Shown one piece after another: positions 1-9,205 of a stretch of DNA of 64,000 nucleotides (position 1 is the stretch's first letter; each line of letters begins with the position of its first letter). The translations under genes were made by a program, and so were the position numbers. Under the pieces are notes generated by a model. It had not been told where the DNA came from. It saw only the letters and a list, made by a program, of their open reading frames with translations, and did no database searches. This DNA comes from Chitinophaga polysaccharea (GTDB lineage: Bacteria; Bacteroidota; Bacteroidia; Chitinophagales; Chitinophagaceae), in contig NZ_CABFVU010000001.1 of the NCBI RefSeq assembly GCF_902150045.1, positions 992,001 through 1,056,000 of the forward strand, given 5' to 3'.

Positions 1-2486
1 ATGCGTTCATATGGAGCAGCGGCAGTAATGCTTTGCCCGCCCGCGTACCATTTTCCTGAGTAAAGATCATACCACCCTGCGCACTCCGGCAGATACAGCC
101 TACGCTCGGCTTGCCTGTAGTTATAAACCGGGTTTACCAGGAGAGCAGGACCAAACATATATTGATCCGCGATGTTTAATACTGCAGTATCTTTTGAAAA
201 GTCCATCGGCAGGCCGCGCATAATGGTATAGTCGTCGTGATATGCCCATCCTGCCAGCGAATAGATATAAGGCAGCAAACGGTAACGCAGTTTGTCATAA
301 TAGAGAAAGCTTTTATAGGCAGGATGATCCTCCGGTGCAGTGTTAAATACCTCCCGATATGGGAACTGCCCATGCGAACGGAACAAAGGAACAAATGCCC
401 CAAACTGCGACCAGCGGGTCATCAGCTCCCTCCATTCTTCCCTGCTTTCGCTATCGGGTTTTTCAAACTTCCCCGGCACCACAAAACCACCTATATCCAT
501 GGTCCAATACGGAAGCCCCGACATAGAGAAATTAATGCCTGCAGCTATTTGCGCCTTCATATCCACCCAGGTGGAACCAATATCCCCGCTCCATATGGCT
601 GCAGCATAACGTTGTGAGCCCGCAAAGCCGGAACGTGTTAGCAGGAAAACCCTTTTATCAGGATCTGTGGAGCGCTGCCCTTCATAAATCCCTTTTGCAT
701 TCTGCAATGGATAAGCATTCAGGAACTCTGCTGCGCTGCCTAAAGCTGTTGGCGTCATCTGCAGCTTTCTTCTCTCGGGGTTTACATTGGAAAGGATATC
801 CGGCTCACTGGCGTCCATCCACCATGCGTCAATTCCCTTACTGTAAATCTTTTTATTGATCAGATCCCAGAATCCTTTCCTGGCAGATTTATTGAAAGCA
901 TCGTAAAAAGTAGAAATATATCCTTTACCTATCCAGTCTCTTTGCTGATCCGCAATATTTCTTTTATAGAGCCAGCCGTTTTTGTCAAACTCCTTATAGG
1001 TGGATATCCCATCATAGAATTTGGGCCATACCGATATCATGATCTGGGCGTTGTATTTTTTATGCAACAAATCAATCATACTATCGGGAGACGGGAAACG
1101 TTTTTCGTCAAATTCCTGGCTGCCCCATTCGGCTTCCTTCCAATAGCTCCAGTCGAGCACGATGTTATCAATGGGGATCTTCCTTTTCCGGAATTCGTCT
1201 ATAGTAGTAACTATTTCTTCCTGCGTTTTGTATCTCTCCCTGCTTTGCCAGAAGCCCAATGCCCATTTTGGTACAATAGGCGCTTTACCTGTAAGCGTTC
1301 TGTAACCGGAGATGACCTCATCCATATTATTACCGTACACAAAATAATAATCAACCTGTTTACCCGCTTCGGAGCAAAAGCCAAAGCTGTTTTGTTGTTC
1401 TTCGCTCAACGGCTCCTGCCATTTTAAAGAGAGATAAGATTCACCTCCTTCGGGTATCCATAAAATTTTCACAGGCACCTTTGCCCCTTTTGCGAAATCC
1501 CAGCGAATTACCGCAGACGCCGGGTTCCAGGCCTTTCTCCAGCGATCCAGCACCAGTTTTCCATTCAGCCATACTTTCAGGGAACCGCCATAAACAAACC
1601 TGAACTGGTGAACACCCTCCAGGTTACTGGAAAGCATACCTTCCCAGGTAACCATACCGGTGGCAGGTGTAAATTCCCGTGGCAGCTGGATCTTCGACTC
1701 TCCAAGGAACTCCATATTAATACTGGTCTCAGCTCTTTCAACACTTATCTCCTGCGGTTTATTCAAATCGTTGGCATAACTGGCAGTGAGCCATCCCGGT
1801 TCGCCTTTTTTCGAAAAAATCTGCATGGAAGAAAGTGGATGAAGCGGCCTGACGTCGCCTGCCCTGGTCAGGGAATAATTATCCCACAGGATACCATAGT
1901 TTTTATTGGAGATCAAAAAAGGAACGGCTACCTCGGTATTATTCTGGAAGAAGGTAACCTGCTGCCCCCGGTAATTCATAACACCATCCTGGTGCTGACC
2001 AAGTCCGTACCACGCCTCTCCGGCTGTGGCCTGAAATGTTTGTGTAAGCGTATAATACCGCTTGCCGTCAAATACGGCCGATTGAAAATTTCTTCCGAAC
2101 GGTTGCTTTTCAGCCAATATTTTTTTGCCTGCCAGGTCTGTGAAAGTAACAGCACCGGTTTTACGGTTGACTGTAGCAACCAGTTTTTTGGTCCTGAGCA
2201 CCAGGTTCTCTTTAGACGGGATGATATCCCAGGTAAGTCCCGGCCTCTTGTCATACACGGTGACCAGGCTGTTTCCGGTTGCTATTTCTTTACCCGGCGC
2301 CGCAATCACCCTTATAATATTATCTGCTATCACTTCCAGCTTAACGGCATGCGGAGAACCCGTATTAAGAGAATCTGTGAAAATCATTACCCCGTTGGGG
2401 AAAGTAATATAGGATGGCGGTACAGCTACCAACTTATTTAATAATACAAAGGTTAGCATACCCAGTAGCAACGATCGCAATTTCAT
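1..2486 (-). CDS. GH31 alpha-xylosidase with PA14 insert (3' end cut by window edge)
   Basis: The minus-strand frame stays open from an ATG at 2486 to the window edge, giving 828 codons; the C-terminus is missing. The protein begins with a hydrophobic signal segment (MKLRSLLLGMLTFVLL), so it is exported. A GH31 N-terminal beta-sandwich is followed at about residues 245-360 by a PA14-like insert, and then by the catalytic barrel. The barrel shows the GH31 nucleophile motif WWMDASEPD (nucleophile Asp about 558) and the acid/base motif WSGDIGSTW (Asp about 635). A PA14 insert in GH31 is typical of Bacteroidota alpha-xylosidases that remove xylose from xyloglucan oligosaccharides; other alpha-glucosidase-type specificities cannot be excluded. 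The gene lies 128 bp downstream of a hybrid two-component regulator on the same strand, which probably controls it. Family assignment is strong; substrate is inferred. Confidence 0.88.
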   Translation of the reverse strand, partial: MKLRSLLLGMLTFVLLNKLVAVPPSYITFPNGVMIFTDSLNTGSPHAVKLEVIADNIIRVIAAPGKEIATGNSLVTVYDKRPGLTWDIIPSKENLVLRTKKLVATVNRKTGAVTFTDLAGKKILAEKQPFGRNFQSAVFDGKRYYTLTQTFQATAGEAWYGLGQHQDGVMNYRGQQVTFFQNNTEVAVPFLISNKNYGILWDNYSLTRAGDVRPLHPLSSMQIFSKKGEPGWLTASYANDLNKPQEISVERAETSINMEFLGESKIQLPREFTPATGMVTWEGMLSSNLEGVHQFRFVYGGSLKVWLNGKLVLDRWRKAWNPASAVIRWDFAKGAKVPVKILWIPEGGESYLSLKWQEPLSEEQQNSFGFCSEAGKQVDYYFVYGNNMDEVISGYRTLTGKAPIVPKWALGFWQSRERYKTQEEIVTTIDEFRKRKIPIDNIVLDWSYWKEAEWGSQEFDEKRFPSPDSMIDLLHKKYNAQIMISVWPKFYDGISTYKEFDKNGWLYKRNIADQQRDWIGKGYISTFYDAFNKSARKGFWDLINKKIYSKGIDAWWMDASEPDILSNVNPERRKLQMTPTALGSAAEFLNAYPLQNAKGIYEGQRSTDPDKRVFLLTRSGFAGSQRYAAAIWSGDIGSTWVDMKAQIAAGINFSMSGLPYWTMDIGGFVVPGKFEKPDSESREEWRELMTRWSQFGAFVPLFRSHGQFPYREVFNTAPEDHPAYKSFLYYDKLRYRLLPYIYSLAGWAYHDDYTIMRGLPMDFSKDTAVLNIADQYMFGPALLVNPVYNYRQAERRLYLPECAGWYDLYSGKWYAGGQSITAAAPYER

Positions 2487-2614
2487 ACACGTGGATTAGT
2501 TGCTGTAAAACTACTGCTACACTACAAAAGGACAGGGGCTCAAATGATTCAACAACAGGATTCAAATGTTACAAATGAATGAATATTACCACCTATAATG
2601 CCGGCAAGGGGTGG

Positions 2615-5600
2615 CTATGAGGTTTTCTTCCTGAGATTTGCTGCATAGTCGGAAGGTGTCATTCCGAATTCATCCTTAAAAAGTTTACGGAATACCTTGG
2701 GATTATTAAACCCTACCTGGTAGGTTACTTCTGATATAGACATTCCACTTTTATCTAATAACTGAGCCGCTCTTTTCAAACGGATGGACCGGATAAAATC
2801 CAACGGCGATTTGCCGGTGAGGGAATTGATCTTTCTATATAAGGTCACCCGGCTCATAAACATCTCCCTGCTAAATTCATCTACCGAAAAATCCGGGTTA
2901 TCCATTTGCTTTTCAATTATCTCCATTGCCTGCTTCAGGAATTTTTCGTCTACAGGCGTTATGGTCACCTCTTCCGGATTGACCTCTATCTGCTTCTTAA
3001 ATCTTTTTTTCAATAACTGTTGCTGTGCCAGCAGGTTATTAATACGGGAAGCCAGGATCTCAAAGGTGAAGGGTTTTGTAATGTAATCATTGGCTCCTGC
3101 TTTCAATCCCTCCAGTTGCTTCTCCTCGCTGCCTATGGCGGTAAGTAAAATAACAGGGATATGCGCGGTGAGCATTTCCGACTTAATTTTTCCGGCCAGT
3201 TCAACCCCATCCATCAACGGCATCATAATGTCGCTTACCACGAGATCGGGATTCAGCCGCTTTATTTTCTCCCAGCCTTCCTTTCCGTTAGTAGCTTCCT
3301 CAACATGATACTGCTCCTTTAAATTGTCTTTCAGATAAAAGCGCAAATCCTCATTGTCTTCCACTATCATTATTACTTTCCTGCCGGAACTCTTTTTCCC
3401 TTCCTCCACTATTATTTGTTCTCCTTCATCCACAGGTGTTGGATGAGTTACAGGACGGGGCGGAACATGCATCCTTTTTGCAGGGAGCAGTACCGTAAAA
3501 CAGGTTCCCTTATCCGGCTCACTTTCTACAGTGATGGTACCATTATGCAATTTCACAAACTCTTTTGTGATGGCTAAACCTATACCTGTACCCTGGTTCA
3601 CCATGCTATCCGGCACTTCTGTCTGAAAAAAGCGTTCGAATATCTTCCCATGCTGATCTGCCGGGATACCGATACCCGAATCGCTTATGCTGATGGCCAG
3701 CGTTCCATCTGTGTCATATGTACCCGGCGCGTTATATGTCATTTTGACACTTATATTTCCATTATCATATGTATACTTAAACGCGTTAGACAGCAGGTTA
3801 AATAAAATTTTCTCTATTTTGTCCTTATCAAAATAAATTTCCAGGTGATCAATGTTACTTGAGAATGAAAACAGGATTTTCTTCTTCTCCGCAATATCGG
3901 TGAAAGAAAGACAGGTTTCCCTGCAAAAACTGATAATATCTCCTACGGCAGGATGCAGCTTTATCTCCTGTACTTCCATCTTCCTGAAATCAAGCAGCTG
4001 GTTTACCAGGTTCAAAAGACGTTTGGCATTCCGTTGTACCAGATTCAATTGTGCTATCTGTTCATCGTCGGTTGCATGTTTAATGATCCTGTCCAATGGC
4101 GCTATGATAAGACTTAACGGCGTACGGAATTCATGGCTCACATTGGTAAAGAACTTTGTCTTTAACTGCTCCAGGGCATGAGCCCTTTCCGCCTCTTTAC
4201 GTTGCTGCCTGACTTCAAAGCGCATGTGGATCCTGTCTAAAGTAATACGCCGGATGAGCAAAAAGAGACCCGCAGCAATCAGCAAATATATAAAGTAAGC
4301 AATGGGAGTTCGCCAGAATGGCGGCTCAATATTGATCTGTAAAGTCTTTACTTCACTCCAGGCTCCTGTTCTGTCCATTACTTTTACTTTGAAAATATAA
4401 TGGCCCGGGCTGAGATTGGTATAGGTGGCTCTCCGTTGATTATCGTCCGTATACAGCCAGCCGGTGTTAAATCCTTCCAGCATGTATGCATACTTATCAT
4501 TGGGGCTATGGGAGAAATCGAGAGAAGCAAAGTCGATAGAGAAAACATTCTCCTTATATTTCAGGTCAATACTTTGCAACTGCGATAAAGCACGGTTTAA
4601 CAATACCCGGTTATTAACCCGTTCACCAGGCTCAATATGTTTATCCAGTATCTGGAAACCTGTGAAAGTGATTGCTGAGTGTCTTACAGGTTGCTTAATG
4701 GAAGCAGGGTTGATGATATTAAACCCTGATGGGCCCCCGAAGATCAATTCACCTGCCCGTGTTCTTAGTGCGGCTCTATTATTGAACTCCCGGTTCTGCA
4801 GGTTATTGGTGGCATCGTAATTAATAACAGAAAAACCAATATGGCCATTATTTTGCCTGGGAATTGCGTTGCATAAACCACTAGGGGTGGAAATCCAGAG
4901 TGTTTGATGTTCGTCTTCCAGGATATCCAATATCATATTGTCCAGCAGCCCGTCTGATGTCGTAAAAGTCTGAAATTCCCCTGTTTGCCTGTTAAACAAA
5001 TTAAGTCCTTCCCTCGTTCCTGCCCAAATCCGGCCTTTGCTGTCTTCCAGCAGGCAGAAAATACCATTGTCGCTCAGGCTGTTCTTCCCGTTTATATGCT
5101 GATAAGTAGTAGTCGTATTATCCTTTCCAAGAACAGTGATCCCTCCACTTGAACCGATCCATAAATCACCTTTTTTATCCTGCATAACAACTGAAACATA
5201 ATTCCCTCCTCCACTGCTTCTATAATGCGTAAACCGGTTGGTTGTTCTGTCAAAGCGATCCAGTCCTGCCCCTAAAGTGCCTATCCACATTTGCCGGTCC
5301 CTATCCTCAAATATCTCCCACACTATATCATGCGCCAGGCTGGAAGAATCATTGTCGTGATGCCGGTAGTTTGTAAATTTCCTGCCATCAAATCTATCGA
5401 GGCCGCCGAGGTAAGTGCCCACCCAAAGGATGTTTTCCTTGTCGATCCACAGGCTCACAATCACATTATTGCTCAGGCTATTGCTATTATTGGGGTTGTG
5501 CAGGTATTGCCTGAAAGTATTATTTTTCCTGTCAAAATAAATCAGCCCTCCTCCATTGGTACCTATCCATATATTACCCAACCTGTCTTCAACAAAACGG

Positions 5601-6703
5601 TTTACGTCGTCAAACTGCAAACTCTTTGGATCTGCCTCAACGTGATGATAATAGGGGAACTGGATAATGCTGCTGTTGTAGTAATTTACGCCTTGCTTGT
5701 AGGTACCCAGCCAGATGATTCCCTGATCATCTTTATAAATTGCAGTGATGCTGTTCTGGCTGATGCTCTTGGGGTCATTGGGATTATTCAGCAGGTAACT
5801 GGAACTGAAATTATTTTTTTTATCGATCAGGGTTACGCCTCCATGGTCTGTTCCTACCCAGAGCAGGCCATTATTGTCCTGGACAACCTGACTTACCAGT
5901 TCCGATTTCAGCTTTGCAGGAAACGAATTTTTGCCTATCCGGGTAGCAGTATTAATCCCCGGACGGAAAAAGAAGAGGCCACTATTGTAGTTCCAGCACC
6001 ACAGGTCACCATCATTGTCAACCAAAAGGGATAACGGATTATCCACGCCCTTATGCTGCTTTTGTATTGCGGTACTGGAAAAAATAACTTTCTCCGATCT
6101 TATATCATACTCCTGTAAAAATCCTGACTGATATACCAGCCATAGCTTTCCATCCGCTGTTTCTTTTATGGAGGTGATCTTTTCAGCAGGAGAAGCTGTT
6201 CCCGCCCGATTAAATGGCTTTACACCTTTATCATTGGCTGAATATAAATATAGTCCCTTGTAATCATAAAGGAACCAGTATCTTCCCTCCTTTCCCTTTA
6301 CTATATTGGAAATTGTACCTGCAGGTAAACCAATGGAAGATAAATAGCCATCATAGTCAGCATCAAACTTTTCCGTATCTGCGTTATAGATACAGGGTCC
6401 TCCCGTGGTAGATACCCACATTTTCCGGCCGGGCAGCTCGTAAAAATTGATGATATTATTAGCCCTCAGAGAAGTGCTGTCGTTGTGATCCTTGCGAAAT
6501 ATCCTGCAGGAATACCCATCATAACGGTTCAGCCCATAAATAGTTCCAAACCACAGGAAACCATCCTGGTCTTTTAACACTGCGTTTACCTGGTTATGAG
6601 ACAGTCCATTAAAGGTATTGAACTTTGAAAAATTAAAATGCACACTTTGTGATAAAGCTGCAACTGATTGCAACAATAAAACAACTCCTAAAAGGTAACG
6701 CAT
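2615..6703 (-). CDS. Hybrid two-component system regulator (one-protein sensor kinase/AraC response regulator)
   Basis: About 1362 residues. The frame is open upstream to 6859, but the ATG at 6703 is preferred because it starts a clean signal peptide (MRYLLGVVLLLQSVAALSQ). The periplasmic half carries many Reg_prop beta-propeller repeats (WFGT, WVGT, WIGT motifs) and a Y_Y_Y domain. A membrane segment sits near residues 795-815. The cytoplasmic part has a HisKA domain (NVSHEFRTP, His about 857), an ATPase domain (N box LFNLLSNAFKY, G boxes SDSGIGIP and GTGIGLAI), a receiver (VVSDIMMP, Asp about 1158) and a C-terminal AraC-type helix-turn-helix from about 1250. Such proteins bind oligosaccharides in the periplasm and activate glycan-utilisation genes. 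The neighbouring GH31 gene is the likely target. All catalytic boxes look intact. Confidence 0.93.
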   Translation of the reverse strand: MRYLLGVVLLLQSVAALSQSVHFNFSKFNTFNGLSHNQVNAVLKDQDGFLWFGTIYGLNRYDGYSCRIFRKDHNDSTSLRANNIINFYELPGRKMWVSTTGGPCIYNADTEKFDADYDGYLSSIGLPAGTISNIVKGKEGRYWFLYDYKGLYLYSANDKGVKPFNRAGTASPAEKITSIKETADGKLWLVYQSGFLQEYDIRSEKVIFSSTAIQKQHKGVDNPLSLLVDNDGDLWCWNYNSGLFFFRPGINTATRIGKNSFPAKLKSELVSQVVQDNNGLLWVGTDHGGVTLIDKKNNFSSSYLLNNPNDPKSISQNSITAIYKDDQGIIWLGTYKQGVNYYNSSIIQFPYYHHVEADPKSLQFDDVNRFVEDRLGNIWIGTNGGGLIYFDRKNNTFRQYLHNPNNSNSLSNNVIVSLWIDKENILWVGTYLGGLDRFDGRKFTNYRHHDNDSSSLAHDIVWEIFEDRDRQMWIGTLGAGLDRFDRTTNRFTHYRSSGGGNYVSVVMQDKKGDLWIGSSGGITVLGKDNTTTTYQHINGKNSLSDNGIFCLLEDSKGRIWAGTREGLNLFNRQTGEFQTFTTSDGLLDNMILDILEDEHQTLWISTPSGLCNAIPRQNNGHIGFSVINYDATNNLQNREFNNRAALRTRAGELIFGGPSGFNIINPASIKQPVRHSAITFTGFQILDKHIEPGERVNNRVLLNRALSQLQSIDLKYKENVFSIDFASLDFSHSPNDKYAYMLEGFNTGWLYTDDNQRRATYTNLSPGHYIFKVKVMDRTGAWSEVKTLQINIEPPFWRTPIAYFIYLLIAAGLFLLIRRITLDRIHMRFEVRQQRKEAERAHALEQLKTKFFTNVSHEFRTPLSLIIAPLDRIIKHATDDEQIAQLNLVQRNAKRLLNLVNQLLDFRKMEVQEIKLHPAVGDIISFCRETCLSFTDIAEKKKILFSFSSNIDHLEIYFDKDKIEKILFNLLSNAFKYTYDNGNISVKMTYNAPGTYDTDGTLAISISDSGIGIPADQHGKIFERFFQTEVPDSMVNQGTGIGLAITKEFVKLHNGTITVESEPDKGTCFTVLLPAKRMHVPPRPVTHPTPVDEGEQIIVEEGKKSSGRKVIMIVEDNEDLRFYLKDNLKEQYHVEEATNGKEGWEKIKRLNPDLVVSDIMMPLMDGVELAGKIKSEMLTAHIPVILLTAIGSEEKQLEGLKAGANDYITKPFTFEILASRINNLLAQQQLLKKRFKKQIEVNPEEVTITPVDEKFLKQAMEIIEKQMDNPDFSVDEFSREMFMSRVTLYRKINSLTGKSPLDFIRSIRLKRAAQLLDKSGMSISEVTYQVGFNNPKVFRKLFKDEFGMTPSDYAANLRKKTS

Positions 6704-7107
6704 CACTGTAGGTTTTAGGTATAAAAAACTTAGCCCGCCCGGCATCAATGTGCTTTCCGCACGCACTGCGCTCCATTCATGTTTGCCGGAAAGATACTTA
6801 TTTCCAGGGCACTGTAACATTTTATACCATAATTCAGCATATTCATATTTAAGTGTCAAAATAACATATAAATATTATTACAGCAAATTCCGGGCTGACA
6901 CGGGATCTCCGGCAGGTATTTAAATCCCGGTCCTAACTACAGTGAACGTTTGCCATAGTCAATACCTATACAACTGATCCGGTATGTTCAACTATACCAA
7001 TAAGAGGTTGTATCAAAAATAACCTGATAACACCGAGATGAAATTTTCTTCATCAGGTATACGATCAAATCTGATACATCCTCCTTTTTTTAAGCCAGGG
7101 TCTCTTC
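6704..7107. other. Intergenic region upstream of the hybrid regulator
   Basis: This 404-bp stretch separates the alginate-lyase-like gene (3' end at 7108) from the hybrid regulator. The distal part up to 6859 is open in the regulator frame but looks like leader rather than coding sequence, because a good signal peptide begins at 6703. Apart from a possible terminator near 7023-7057 I see no RNA gene or convincing small gene here. Confidence 0.5.
7023..7057 (-). terminator. Possible terminator after the alginate-lyase-like gene
   Basis: Read on the minus strand, CCTGAT and ATCAGG pair as a stem around a 23-base loop, followed by a T-rich run (TTATTTTT). An alternative hairpin, gatgaa/ttcatc, lies inside the loop. 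It sits about 50 bases after the stop of the gene at 7108. The stem is short, so confidence is low. Confidence 0.35.
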
Positions 7108-8322
7108 CTATTTCAGCGTGCAGGTTAATGTTCCATAACCAAGTTGGTCATAGCCTCCGCTGTTAGGCCCGTAATTTCCACCGCCACCCTCCGGCCGTAC
7201 CTTTTGGGCAAAGCGCGCACAATTGGGAGCAGCCAGCCCTTTGCGGCTTACATAATGATTGTACACCAGTTCCCACACCGGGCGGTTATTTCCACGGCTG
7301 CCACTGCTGATCTCATTCTGTACTACTCCCACACAGTTGGTGTAAGGTTTATAGGGCACAGCGTCGCCGAGATTATATGCAGCTACATACTCTGCACCTT
7401 TCAGGAAGCGGTTATTATCATAACCATACATATCGTCGTTCTGATTCCAGGCCATTTCGCAAAAAGCGCCCATTAAACCGATGCCAAGGGTGGTATGCCC
7501 CTGGTCACGGCCACTTTCCTGCCATTGCCCCAGGCCATCCGGATGAATAAAGTAAACGGCATTCCTGACAGCGCCGTTACCGGCACCGTATTTAAAATAG
7601 CTGATGGCCTCATTGTAAAGGTCCCGGTCGTCGCATAACACGCCTATTGCCAGGATGGAATTCATGACGCACAAGTCCCAGTTGGCATAGAAATGACTCA
7701 TACACCGCTCCCTCCTTGTCAGGAAAGCGTGATTCATCGGGTAAAAAATGTTACGCATCATTTTCTGAAACCGGGAAAAGTCCGCCGGCGCCCAGCCCTT
7801 GTAAGTCCTCATGATTTCGGCCGCATTCGCAAACTGATAGCCGTATAACCCCGCAGCCAGGTTAACATCGTTATTCCCGCCAAGGCCTTTAAGTGTGCCC
7901 GACCACGCATTCATGATCTGTATCGACTTATCGGCATAAACGTCTTCCCCCGAGATCTTCCATCTTAATGCCGTGGCATAGGCCGCAGCGATATCATTAT
8001 ATAGTTGAGCGCAGTTCTCCCTGTGAACACCATCACTACCGCGGTAAACGGTATCTGCCGGGTGGGGCTGCCAGCTGAGCGCACTATGCGGATTGGCGGT
8101 CAGCTGATGCCAGCCCGACAGCCAGGGCTCTGCTCCTGCGCCCACTTTACTTTTCATGCGGTCAAAATCCGATTGTTTATGCAATAATCCCGGATGCACA
8201 AAAACAGTGTCATGATTATTTAACGCCAGCTTCTCCGCTGCGTTGCCCATCTCTTTTTTACATGCCGCTGCCACGAAAAATAAAAATATTACTCCAACAG
8301 TGCATAGCCTCTTAGTTCTCAT
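7108..8322 (-). CDS. Alginate-lyase-family lipoprotein
   Basis: 404 residues starting with a lipoprotein signal (hydrophobic run ending VAAAC, Cys about 21), so it is probably anchored in the outer membrane or faces the periplasm. The body resembles the alpha/alpha-barrel Alginate_lyase domain, with conserved stretches such as NNDVNLAAGLYGYQFANAAE, HFYANWDLCVMNSILAIGV and GQWQESGRDQGHTTLGIG, whose Asn, His, Arg and Tyr residues are of the kind used by uronate beta-elimination lyases. A PL38-like or PL5-like assignment is possible, but the exact family was not tested. It has no SusC/SusD beside it, and the hybrid regulator downstream shares its strand but is 400 bp away. Substrate, alginate or another polyuronate, is an inference. 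Confidence 0.72.
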   Translation of the reverse strand: MRTKRLCTVGVIFLFFVAAACKKEMGNAAEKLALNNHDTVFVHPGLLHKQSDFDRMKSKVGAGAEPWLSGWHQLTANPHSALSWQPHPADTVYRGSDGVHRENCAQLYNDIAAAYATALRWKISGEDVYADKSIQIMNAWSGTLKGLGGNNDVNLAAGLYGYQFANAAEIMRTYKGWAPADFSRFQKMMRNIFYPMNHAFLTRRERCMSHFYANWDLCVMNSILAIGVLCDDRDLYNEAISYFKYGAGNGAVRNAVYFIHPDGLGQWQESGRDQGHTTLGIGLMGAFCEMAWNQNDDMYGYDNNRFLKGAEYVAAYNLGDAVPYKPYTNCVGVVQNEISSGSRGNNRPVWELVYNHYVSRKGLAAPNCARFAQKVRPEGGGGNYGPNSGGYDQLGYGTLTCTLK

Positions 8323-8542
8323 AGGTTTTCCAATTATAATTGTTAAAATGACAATATATTATACGGCAAGTCATTAACGCAGGTTGCCTGCTGATATTTT
8401 ACAGTGTGACAAAACATGTAGCTGAAAGTTTCTTTATGGCATATTGTTGTGCCGCGGCCTCCCGGGCGGGAACGCGGATCTCCGGTGTTTATTTTGCCGG
8501 GGGAGTGAAGTATCTTAAAGCCGGACCAGGGTTAGTATAATG

Positions 8543-8857
8543 TTATCCTATCAATCCTTCCAATTGCTTAAAAACAGAAATGACCTCCACTCCTCTTGGG
8601 CTTAGCTGATATTCAATGTGAAGCGGCTTGTTTTTAATAATGTCCTTTTTCAGCAATCCATGCTCCTCCAGCTCACGCAGGGCTACCGATATGGATTGCC
8701 GGTTGGCTTCCGGGATATCGCGCAATAAGCTGCTAAAGCGTACAGGGCCGGCGGTAGCAAGACGGAAAATTTCCGCTTTATACTTTCCGGATAACAATTT
8801 AAGCAGTGCCTGCGCGGGACAGGTTTCCTGGTTGGCAGTGCTATTGCGTGTGGTCAT
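8543..8857 (-). CDS. HxlR-family transcriptional regulator
   Basis: 104 residues. It is a winged-helix protein of the HxlR type, with the usual N-terminal Cys (ETCPAQALLKLLSGKYK), a recognition-helix region (FSSLLRDIPEANRQSISVAL) and a wing that continues into LKKDIIKNKPLHIEYQLSPRG. HxlR proteins act as dimers and often respond to reactive electrophiles, aldehydes or oxidants through the N-terminal Cys. No obvious target gene sits next to it, since both neighbours are on the same strand and over 200 bp away. A promoter-like TATATTTG and a palindrome between promoter and start suggest autoregulation. The signal it senses is unknown. Confidence 0.88.
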   Translation of the reverse strand: MTTRNSTANQETCPAQALLKLLSGKYKAEIFRLATAGPVRFSSLLRDIPEANRQSISVALRELEEHGLLKKDIIKNKPLHIEYQLSPRGVEVISVFKQLEGLIG

Positions 8858-8880
8858 ATTAATCTGACTTATTGTTTGAT

Positions 8881-8893
8881 TGAATTAAATTCA
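8881..8893. promoter_or_regulatory. Palindrome, candidate HxlR operator
   Basis: TGAATT-A-AATTCA is a perfect 6+1+6 palindrome 24 bp upstream of the HxlR start and just downstream of its predicted -7 element. That position would let a bound dimer block transcription. Autoregulation is inferred from position only. Confidence 0.5.
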
Positions 8894-8907
8894 AAACCTT
8901 TGGACAG

Positions 8908-8915
8908 CAAATATA
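8908..8915 (-). promoter_or_regulatory. Bacteroidota-type -7 promoter element for the HxlR gene
   Basis: On the minus strand this reads TATATTTG, an exact match to the TAnnTTTG -7 consensus of Bacteroidota. No clear TTG -33 element was seen. Confidence 0.5.
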
Positions 8916-9205
8916 GACATTAAAGGATTATAGTGGGAAGATGCCAAAGGAGATGACCGACGAAACTGCGCTCAAAATGAAAACCACTTAAAACGGATAT
9001 TATAAAAATGAAAAAATAATTATCATATCCATTGTGTTACCCCCAAAACTTTGATTTTACCCCGAAGCATAACCTGGCAGATCGCTCCAAACAGATGCAT
9101 GGGTATTTACATTCCGGCAAAAGATATTTATGTTATAGGCCTAAGTAATTGTGACTGTTTTTCCCCGACGAAAGTAACAGGAGACATCGCGGCATTAGTG
9201 CTGGA

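Larger units (their letters stand above)
8858..9205. other. Intergenic region upstream of the HxlR gene
   Basis: A 348-bp gap. The left third holds the HxlR promoter and palindrome listed separately. The rest, about 8930-9205, is A/T-rich without an open frame or hairpin that I can support. Confidence 0.5.

Noticed and set aside
1608..2441. A 277-codon plus-strand frame
   Set aside because: Antisense to the GH31 gene, whose motifs and frame continue across it.
6704..6859. Upstream start for the hybrid regulator at 6859
   Set aside because: It would put 52 hydrophilic residues before a clear signal peptide, which would block export.
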